Origin: Candidatus Izemoplasmatales bacterium
GTDB lineage: Bacteria; Bacillota_I; Bacilli_A; Izemoplasmatales; Hujiaoplasmataceae
Assembly (NCBI GenBank): GCA_028697025.1
Contig: JAQVFZ010000005.1
Coordinates: 1 to 32,971 of the forward strand
Direction of reading: 5' to 3'
Length of the DNA stretch: 32,971 nucleotides
A model generated the notes under the pieces. The model did not search any database. It was not told the DNA's origin and saw nothing but the letters and a program-made list of their open reading frames with translations. This document shows, one piece after another, positions 23,456 through 32,971 of the stretch (position 1 is the stretch's first letter; each line of letters begins with the position of its first letter). The position numbers were made by a program, and so were the translations under genes.

Positions 23456-26400
23456 ATGAAAAAAGTCATCAATTTAATTAAAGATAATAAAGACTTCATT
23501 GCTATAAATTCTTTATTCAAAAAGCGCAAAGAAGTCTATATAAACAATACCAATGAGGATAATGCTTTGTTGGTTCTTTTGGGTTTATTCTATGAGAATG
23601 ATGATACAATCTTCATTGCTACCCCTAATCTTTATAAAGCTCAAATACTATATGATAAACTGAGTAGGGTTCTTGAAAAAGATGAAATCTGTTTTTATCC
23701 TCAAGATGAATTTTTGACAAACGAACTATTGGTTAGTTCCATCGAATTCAAATTAGAGAGAATTAACACTATTATCAAAATCCTTCAAGATAAGAAAAGA
23801 ATTGTCATTACAAATCTATATGGCCTGTTGAAGCCACAATTTCCTCGAATAAAATGGGAAGAATCGAAGATAGATATAAAAATTGAAAATGAATACGACT
23901 TAGAGTGGTTAAAACATAAATTAATAGAGTACGGATATAAAAAAGAGTATACCGTAGAAAAAATCGGCGATTTTGCTATAAGAGGCGGGATAGTAGACAT
24001 TTTTCCGGTAAACTCTATTGTACCTTATAGAATAGATTTTTTCGGCGATCAAGTCGATCAAATAAAAACCTTTAATATTGACACGCAAAGATCCGATGTT
24101 ATTGTGGAGTCTTTTTCAATCTACCCATTCACTGATTTCTTTTATGATGAAAGCGAGTTAAATATTCTACTAAAAACCATCGAAGATAAGGTTGCAAAAA
24201 CTAGTTTCAGCAAAGATGCTTTAGATATTATCAAGGATGACAAAGAAAAACTGAAAAATCGAGATGAGTTAGAAAGACTAAGTCGCTATCTTCCCTTCAT
24301 CACCGACAATCACCACACCGTTGTAAACATTGCCAAAGATTCTCAAGTTTTCTTTCTTGATTATCATAGATCAATAGAGCAGAACGAAATATTGGTTGAA
24401 GAAATCAAAGAATGGTATATGCAGAATAACGATTATCCGAGAATGGAATTCAATATCTTGTACGATTTCAATGAGCTTCTGGTCAAACCAGGAGTAAAAG
24501 TCGATTACTTGGATTATGCTTATAAAAACACCTTCAAAAACACCTTTTCCATCTTCGGTGAAGAGGTAATTACATATAATGACAACTACGCTTTTCTCTT
24601 TAGGGACATCAAAAACAGCGTTGGAAAGTTTAGGCAGATTATCGCTTTTGAAAGTCTGGCGACATTGGAAAGTTTTGCAAAGAAATTGGATATTGAAGGA
24701 ATACCATACTCAAGAGAAAACTATGAAAACGCTGAAAACATAAAGGTTTATCTATCCTTGGACAGCAATGCGTTTGACGTAGTCTCTCGTTCTTTCAACA
24801 TAAAGGTTATTACTGAAGAAGCTTTGAACCGTAGACATATCAGCCGTCGTCGTGGCGAGTATGTGTCAGTGTATCGCCGGTCAGAAAAGCTCTCAAGCAT
24901 TAACGATTTGTCTCCCGGGGATTATGTAGTTCATTATGATTATGGTATTGGTCGTTTTTTGGAAATCAAGACCATGCAGTTCGGCAATGTCCAAAATGAC
25001 TATATCCATATCGAATATAAAAATGGCGATAAACTTTATGTCACTCTGGATGGAATTGATCAAATCCATAAATACACTGGTAGTGAAGGGTACAAACCTG
25101 CGTTATCAAAACTTGGTGGTAGTGATTGGTCAAAAGCGAAAGAAAGAGTTAGAAAACAGGTACAAGAAATAGCCGATAAGTTAATAAAGCTCTATGCTGA
25201 TAGAGAAAAAGCCAATGGATTTGCTTTTGATGACTACCCAAAAATGGAGGAAGATTTCGCTAATAATTTTGAGTACATCGAAACTAAAGATCAGTTAAAA
25301 GCCATTGAAGAAGTCTTCCATGACATGAAAAAACCGATACCTATGGATAGATTAATTTGTGGCGATGTCGGATTCGGAAAAACCGAAATCGCTCTAAGAG
25401 CGGCTTTTAAAGCCGTTTTAAACAAGAAACAAGTCGCTTATCTCGCGCCAACAACCGTTTTATCAAAACAACATTTTGAGACATTCCATAAGAGAATGTC
25501 CGAGTTTGGAGTCAACGTTTCTCTTCTTAATCGATTTATTTCGCCAAAACACCAAAAAGAAACTCTTGAAAGTTTAAAAAACGGCAATATTGATATTGTA
25601 ATTGGTACTCATAGAATTTTAAGTGATGATATCATATTCAAGGACCTTGGCCTTCTTATCGTTGATGAAGAACAAAGATTTGGCGTCTTGCATAAGGAAA
25701 AAATTAAAGAATATAAAGTAAATATCGATGTGTTATCTCTTTCAGCAACACCAATCCCAAGAACACTAAACATGGCTATTATGGGTGTAAAGAATATGTC
25801 ATTATTGGAAACAGCGCCCGAAAACAGGTATCCAATACAGACATATGTACTGGAAAGAAATGAAATAATTCTTAGAGATGCAATCGAAAGAGAACTGGCT
25901 AGAGACGGACAAGTATTTTACCTTTACAATCGAGTAGACAATATCGATTTCATAGCCGATAAAATAAAAAATCTAGTCCCGGAAGCGCGTGTTGACATCG
26001 CTCACGGACAAATGCGAAAACATGATTTGGAAAAAGTAATAGACAATTTTATCGAAAAACAGATTGATGTGTTGATATCTACAACCATTATTGAGACAGG
26101 AATTGATATTCCAAATGCAAATACCTTGATAATTCATGACGCAGATATGTTGGGGCTTTCACAACTTTATCAAATTCGTGGTCGTGTAGGTAGATCCAAT
26201 CGGATTGCTTATGCCTACTTGATGTATAAACGTCAAAAAAAACTTACTGAGGAAGCGGAAAAAAGACTTCAAGTCATAAAAGAGTTTACAGAACTTGGAA
26301 GCGGATTCAAAATTGCTCTCCGCGACTTGTCGATTAGAGGTGCCGGAGATGTTTTGGGCCAGGAACAAAGCGGTTTCATCGATTCGGTTGGTATTGATAT

Positions 26401-26923
26401 GTATATGCAAATCTTACAGGAGGAAGTTTCAAAAGCACAGGGAAAGAAAGCTACTTCTGACAATACAAAAAAAATAAAAGCGAATGTCTCGCGTTTTATT
26501 GACAAAGATTATATCGAAGATGATTATATTAAGATTGAAATGCATAAAAAAATCAATTCGGTAAAATCAATTAATGATGTTTATGAAACCTTAAGTGAAA
26601 TCCAAGATCGTTTTGGAGAATACAATATCTCGTTAGAGATTTACATCTATGAAAAATTATTTGAATATTTGGCAAAACAGCTTGACGTTGAAAAGATTAA
26701 AGAAAGTAAAGCGCGCGTAACACTAGTTTTATCAGAAAATCAAACAACAGGAATGGCCGCTGCTAATATCTTCAAAAGCAGTTTAGACTTCAGTAAAGAT
26801 TTCCGTTTTGCTATAGAGAAAAATCAATTTCATATCATCTTGGATACAGTTGACCTTACCAAACATTGGCTATACACCATGGTTGATTTTTTGGAAAAAT
26901 TGAATAAATTAAAGAACGCTTGA
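23456..26923 (+). CDS. mfd: transcription-repair coupling factor
   Basis: This 1155-aa ATP-driven translocase removes RNA polymerase stalled at DNA damage and recruits UvrA. Order of domains: a UvrB-like N-terminal part (about 1-330, with FYPQDEFLTNELLVSS and RGGIVDIFPVN), the CarD-like polymerase-interacting domain (about 480-550, LSPGDYVVHYDYGIGRFLEI), and a superfamily 2 helicase (about 590-950) with Walker A GDVGFGKTE at 636, DEEQ at 737, SATPIPRTL and the QLYQIRGRVGRS motif. A C-terminal TRCF domain ends the protein. Walker A has GFGKT where many relatives have GYGKT. Full length. The ribosome site GGAGG lies 6 bases before the ATG. It ends inside its terminator. Confidence 0.97.
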   Translation: MKKVINLIKDNKDFIAINSLFKKRKEVYINNTNEDNALLVLLGLFYENDDTIFIATPNLYKAQILYDKLSRVLEKDEICFYPQDEFLTNELLVSSIEFKLERINTIIKILQDKKRIVITNLYGLLKPQFPRIKWEESKIDIKIENEYDLEWLKHKLIEYGYKKEYTVEKIGDFAIRGGIVDIFPVNSIVPYRIDFFGDQVDQIKTFNIDTQRSDVIVESFSIYPFTDFFYDESELNILLKTIEDKVAKTSFSKDALDIIKDDKEKLKNRDELERLSRYLPFITDNHHTVVNIAKDSQVFFLDYHRSIEQNEILVEEIKEWYMQNNDYPRMEFNILYDFNELLVKPGVKVDYLDYAYKNTFKNTFSIFGEEVITYNDNYAFLFRDIKNSVGKFRQIIAFESLATLESFAKKLDIEGIPYSRENYENAENIKVYLSLDSNAFDVVSRSFNIKVITEEALNRRHISRRRGEYVSVYRRSEKLSSINDLSPGDYVVHYDYGIGRFLEIKTMQFGNVQNDYIHIEYKNGDKLYVTLDGIDQIHKYTGSEGYKPALSKLGGSDWSKAKERVRKQVQEIADKLIKLYADREKANGFAFDDYPKMEEDFANNFEYIETKDQLKAIEEVFHDMKKPIPMDRLICGDVGFGKTEIALRAAFKAVLNKKQVAYLAPTTVLSKQHFETFHKRMSEFGVNVSLLNRFISPKHQKETLESLKNGNIDIVIGTHRILSDDIIFKDLGLLIVDEEQRFGVLHKEKIKEYKVNIDVLSLSATPIPRTLNMAIMGVKNMSLLETAPENRYPIQTYVLERNEIILRDAIERELARDGQVFYLYNRVDNIDFIADKIKNLVPEARVDIAHGQMRKHDLEKVIDNFIEKQIDVLISTTIIETGIDIPNANTLIIHDADMLGLSQLYQIRGRVGRSNRIAYAYLMYKRQKKLTEEAEKRLQVIKEFTELGSGFKIALRDLSIRGAGDVLGQEQSGFIDSVGIDMYMQILQEEVSKAQGKKATSDNTKKIKANVSRFIDKDYIEDDYIKIEMHKKINSVKSINDVYETLSEIQDRFGEYNISLEIYIYEKLFEYLAKQLDVEKIKESKARVTLVLSENQTTGMAAANIFKSSLDFSKDFRFAIEKNQFHIILDTVDLTKHWLYTMVDFLEKLNKLKNA

Positions 26924-26937
26924 AAAAGCGTTTTTTT
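26915..26937 (+). terminator. terminator of mfd
   Basis: AACGCTT (26915-26921) and AAGCGTT (26926-26932) enclose a GAAA tetraloop, followed by further T to 26937. The stem includes the mfd stop codon. Confidence 0.9.
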
Positions 26938-26960
26938 ATGCGAAAAATCAACGATTTTAA

Positions 26961-26989
26961 TTGAAAAAAAAGCATTTTTATTATATAAT
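26961..26989 (+). promoter_or_regulatory. promoter of the yaaA-recF-gyrB-gyrA operon
   Basis: TTGAAA (26961-26966), a 17-base spacer and TATAAT (26984-26989). The region from 26976 to 27010 is entirely A/T and contains several overlapping TATAAT-like hexamers, so the exact -10 box is uncertain. Confidence 0.7.
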
Positions 26990-27021
26990 ATATTATATAT
27001 AATATAATAACGGTGAAGCCA

Positions 27022-27230
27022 ATGAAAGATGTAAAAATAACAACTCCATTCATTACTCTAGGCCAATTGATCAAGTTCCTAAACCTTATCGGTTCTGGAG
27101 GGGAAGTCAAGCTTTTTATAATGCAAAACCAAGTACTTTTCAACGATGAACCTGAGAATAGACGTGGCAAGAAAATATATCCTAACGACATTGTTGAAAT
27201 CAATGGCTCAAAATATAGGATCGTTAGATA

Positions 27231-27231
<1 letters not shown>
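27022..27231 (+). CDS. yaaA: S4-domain RNA-binding protein YaaA
   Basis: This 69-aa protein is a single S4 domain (TLGQLIKFLNLIGSGGEVKLFIMQNQVLFNDEPENRRGKKIYPNDIVEI), the small RNA-binding fold regularly encoded just before recF in Gram-positive bacteria. Its cellular job is not established. The frame is open from GTG at 27013, but GGTGA lies 5 bases before the ATG at 27022, which is chosen. The stop shares a base with the recF start (TAATG). Confidence 0.88.
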
Positions 27232-30232
<3,001 letters not shown>

Positions 30233-30245
30233 GGAGGAGGAAAAA

Positions 30246-32870
30246 ATGGAAGAAAATAAAGGAAATATCAATAATATTAATTTTGATAAAGTCACTGAAA
30301 TAAACCTTACAAATGAAATGAAAAACTCCTTCTTGTCTTATGCAATGAGCGTAATCGTAGCAAGAGCCATACCCGATGTCAGAGATGGATTAAAACCAGT
30401 TCACAGAAGAATTCTTTATGGAATGGACGAATTGGGTGTATATGCTGATAAGGCTTTCAAAAAATCTGCCAGAATCGTCGGCGATGTCATGGGTAAATAT
30501 CATCCTCATGGAGATAGTTCAATTTATGACGCTTTAGTCAGATTGGCTCAAGATTTTTCCACTCGTTATCCTTTGGTCAATGGCCACGGTAACTTTGGTT
30601 CCATAGACGGCGATCCACCGGCAGCGATGCGTTACACTGAAGCAAGAATGGAAAAGATAACTCACGAAATCCTTAAAGATTTAAGAAAGAATACCGTCGA
30701 TTTTATCGATAATTATGATGGTTCCGAACAAGAACCAAAAGTATTGCCGTCAAAAATACCAAATCTTTTAGTCAACGGCTCCAGCGGTATAGCTGTAGCC
30801 ATGGCTACCAATATTCCACCTCATAATCTCAATGAAGTGCTGGACGGATACATCGCTTACATTAAGAATAAGAATATTGATTTGGATGAAATCATGGAGT
30901 TCATAAAAGGTCCTGATTTCCCAACCGGAGGAGTTATACTTGGACAAGCCGGCATAACTTCTGCTTACGCAACCGGAAGAGGTACAATCAGAATCAAGGC
31001 AAAAACTGAAATCGTCGAGATGGCAAATGGCAAGAAGCAAATTATCGTCAAAGAAATACCTTATCAGATTAACAAGACGACTTTGATTGAGAGAATTGCC
31101 GACCTCGCCAAAGAAGGCAAGGTCGAAGGAATTACTGATTTAAGAGACGAATCAAGTAGAAAAGGCATGCGAATTGTCATTGAGTTAAGAAGAGATGCAA
31201 ACGCTGAAGTTGTTCTCAACAACCTTCTCAAAAATTCTTCGATGCAAACTTCATTCGGTGCGAATATGCTAGCACTGGTAAATGATAAGCCTGTTGTTTT
31301 GGGGCTTATTGACATGTTAAAGTATTATTATGAACACCAAATTGAAGTTCTGGTTCGCAAAACCAAGTTTGATCTTGATAAAGCGCAACAAAGACTTCAC
31401 TTGCTTGAAGGTTTCATAATCGCTTTAGACAATATTGATCATGTAATAAAGATTATCAAGGAATCTTACGACGATACAGAAGCACAATTAATGCAAGCTT
31501 TCAATCTATCTGAAATCCAGACCAAAGCCATTCTCGCAATGCAATTAAGAAGATTATCAGGATTGGAAAGAGAAAAGATTGATCAAGAAGTAAAACTGTT
31601 GAGTGAGATGATTACAGATTTACAGGAAACTCTAATCGATAAAGAAAAACAAGACCGTATACTAATTGCTGATGCCTTGGAAATTAAAGAAAAATACGGT
31701 GATGCCAGAAGAACTGAAATTGATCCTTTTGGCGATAGTGATATTGAAGATGAAGATTTAATTCCAATTGAAGACGTAATTGTTGCAATTACTACTAATG
31801 GTTATGTAAAGAGAATGAACCTTGACGTATATCGTTCACAAAATCGTGGCGGCCGTGGAAAAACCGGCATCAATCTCAATGAAGACGACGTCATCGATTC
31901 AATAATCTTCACCCAAACACATGATTACTTGTTATTCTTTACCAATATGGGTAGAGTTTACAAAATCAAAGGCTACAAAATCCCGAATTTTGGTAGGAAT
32001 TCCAAAGGATTGCCGATTGTCAACCTGCTCAATCTAAACGAAGGCGAATATTTGGCTGCTGTTATGTCAATCAAGGATTTTGATTCGGGTTATCTCTTCT
32101 TTACTACCGCCAAAGGAATCGTTAAAAGAACTGCTGTTTCCAATTTCCAAAACATTCGGGTCAATGGCATTAGAGCCATAACTCTAAGAGATGATGATTT
32201 CTTGCATTCAGTAAGATTGACCAACGGTGAACGCGACATCATCATTGGTGCATCCAACGGAAAGGCAATACGTTTCCATGAAACTGACGTTAGGGATATG
32301 GGACGTAACGCTGCTGGTGTTAAAGGTATCAGCCTAGATGATAACGAAATAGTAGTGGGTGTTTCAACGGTTACCGAAGAAAGAAATCAGATTCTTGCCA
32401 TTACCAAAAAAGGTTACGGCAAGAGAACCGAGGTCGATGAATATCGTCTACAAAAACGAGGTGGAAAAGGGGTTAAAACACTCAATGTCACAGCTAAAAA
32501 CGGTGAGTTGGCAAAATTGATTTCCGTAGTTGGCGATGAAGACCTATTGGCTGTATCGGACAAAGGCATAATCATCAGAACACCTATCGATCAAATTTCC
32601 ATTACCAAGAGAGCTACACAAGGAGTAAAGATAATCAATCTCCTTGAAGACCACGTTGTTTCGACCATTGCCTTAGTTGCCAAAGACGAGAGCGAAGAAT
32701 ATGACGTCTCGGAAGAAAATCAACATATCGAAATCGAGGATGAATCAATAAATAACGCTAAAACAGAAGACTTTTCAATCGATGAGTTAGATGAAGTGGT
32801 TATTGAAGAAGATTCAGATGAAAAAAACGAAGTTGATGAATTGGAAGAAATATTAAACAATACATATTAA
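30246..32870 (+). CDS. gyrA: DNA gyrase subunit A
   Basis: This 874-aa breakage-reunion subunit has its catalytic Tyr at 130 ([10 protein letters not shown]). The quinolone-determining stretch [12 protein letters not shown] keeps Ser91 and Asp95, the sensitive-type residues. The C-terminal pinwheel contains a GyrA box, [10 protein letters not shown], which marks true gyrase rather than topoisomerase IV, and a repeat [10 protein letters not shown]. The last roughly 60 residues are unusually acidic (YDVSEENQ... to DELEEILNN), a tail that can modulate supercoiling. AAGGAGGAGG precedes the ATG, 13 bases after gyrB. Confidence 0.97.
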   Translation: MEENKGNINNINFDKVTEINLTNEMKNSFLSYAMSVIVARAIPDVRDGLKPVHRRILYGMDELGVYADKAFKKSARIVGDVMGKYHPHGDSSIYDALVRLAQDFSTRYPLVNGHGNFGSIDGDPPAAMRYTEARMEKITHEILKDLRKNTVDFIDNYDGSEQEPKVLPSKIPNLLVNGSSGIAVAMATNIPPHNLNEVLDGYIAYIKNKNIDLDEIMEFIKGPDFPTGGVILGQAGITSAYATGRGTIRIKAKTEIVEMANGKKQIIVKEIPYQINKTTLIERIADLAKEGKVEGITDLRDESSRKGMRIVIELRRDANAEVVLNNLLKNSSMQTSFGANMLALVNDKPVVLGLIDMLKYYYEHQIEVLVRKTKFDLDKAQQRLHLLEGFIIALDNIDHVIKIIKESYDDTEAQLMQAFNLSEIQTKAILAMQLRRLSGLEREKIDQEVKLLSEMITDLQETLIDKEKQDRILIADALEIKEKYGDARRTEIDPFGDSDIEDEDLIPIEDVIVAITTNGYVKRMNLDVYRSQNRGGRGKTGINLNEDDVIDSIIFTQTHDYLLFFTNMGRVYKIKGYKIPNFGRNSKGLPIVNLLNLNEGEYLAAVMSIKDFDSGYLFFTTAKGIVKRTAVSNFQNIRVNGIRAITLRDDDFLHSVRLTNGERDIIIGASNGKAIRFHETDVRDMGRNAAGVKGISLDDNEIVVGVSTVTEERNQILAITKKGYGKRTEVDEYRLQKRGGKGVKTLNVTAKNGELAKLISVVGDEDLLAVSDKGIIIRTPIDQISITKRATQGVKIINLLEDHVVSTIALVAKDESEEYDVSEENQHIEIEDESINNAKTEDFSIDELDEVVIEEDSDEKNEVDELEEILNNTY

Positions 32871-32903
32871 AAAGAGTAGGCTGATCTCCAGCCTACTCTT
32901 TTA
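32871..32903 (+). terminator. terminator of gyrA
   Basis: A 13-bp perfect stem (AAAGAGTAGGCTG with its complement, 32871-32883 and 32889-32901) has a 5-base loop and begins right after the gyrA stop. The T-run is short (TTTT), hence probably helped by the next hairpin. Confidence 0.85.
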
Positions 32904-32919
32904 CAGACTGTTGACAAAT

Positions 32920-32954
32920 AACAACTTAGTTGATGAAAACTAGGTTGTTTTTTT
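32920..32954 (+). terminator. second terminator downstream of gyrA
   Basis: AACAACTTAGTT (32920-32931) pairs with AACTAGGTTGTT (32938-32949), with one G-T pair, and is followed by T to 32954. Placed in tandem with the first, it ensures that gyrase transcription stops. Confidence 0.8.
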
Positions 32955-32971
32955 GATTTTTAAGTAAAACT

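Noticed and set aside
26940-27021. Possible replication origin before recF
   Set aside because: A/T-rich, but no DnaA boxes and no dnaA or dnaN nearby; a promoter explains the sequence.

Overview
The window comes from an AT-rich bacterium that uses the standard genetic code: TGA ends kamE, the SDR gene and mfd. It looks like a low-GC Gram-positive (Bacillota, or a neighbouring Mycoplasmatota-type lineage) or possibly a Fusobacterium-like anaerobe. The reasons are the recF-gyrB-gyrA block, strong TTGACA/TATAAT promoters and ribosome sites, CcpA-type operator sequences, and amino-acid fermentation of the clostridial/fusobacterial kind. No 16S rRNA or other taxonomic marker is present, so this placement is tentative.

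Left end (1-4800). A 1158-bp insertion sequence with 25-bp perfect terminal inverted repeats sits in the T-run of the terminator of a tRNA-Tyr gene. Rightward follow a methylglyoxal synthase gene, then (reverse strand) an alkaline-phosphatase-superfamily protein and a MATE exporter, and then a tRNA-Val/tRNA-Thr pair with its own consensus promoter.

Centre (4800-22560, all reverse strand). Two adjacent fermentation operons, both dependent on adenosylcobalamin. The upstream one (22288 to 13295) is a lysine fermentation operon: MaoC-like hydratase, CoA-transferase alpha and beta, kal, kce, kdd, kamA, kamB, kamD, kamE and a PduO-type cobalamin adenosyltransferase. It converts lysine via beta-lysine and 3,5-diaminohexanoate to acetoacetate and crotonyl-CoA. 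The second (13182 to 4799) is the methylaspartate branch of glutamate fermentation: glmS, glmL, glmE, mal, then citD/citE/citF and a fused citX-citG. In this context the last four most likely encode citramalate lyase and its cofactor-assembly enzyme. The adenosyltransferase between the two sets can supply the cofactor for both aminomutases.

Control. The lysine operon has a perfect TTGACA-17-TATAAT promoter, a lysine riboswitch (L-box) and an intrinsic terminator. The last strand of aptamer helix P1 is also part of the terminator's first arm, so lysine binding should prevent termination: an ON switch for lysine breakdown. A near-consensus cre (CcpA) site overlaps this promoter, and a second one, sharing the 10-mer TGTAAGCGTT, lies just downstream of the glm promoter. 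Together these suggest 'use lysine only if lysine is present and sugar is not'.

Right end (22600-32971, forward strand). A short-chain dehydrogenase, mfd, and then the housekeeping block yaaA(S4)-recF-gyrB-gyrA, with overlapping or closely spaced genes and tandem terminators at the end.

Most notable: the lysine-ON riboswitch, and a kamB gene whose P-loop is encoded upstream of its first ATG with no ATG/GTG/TTG start available.
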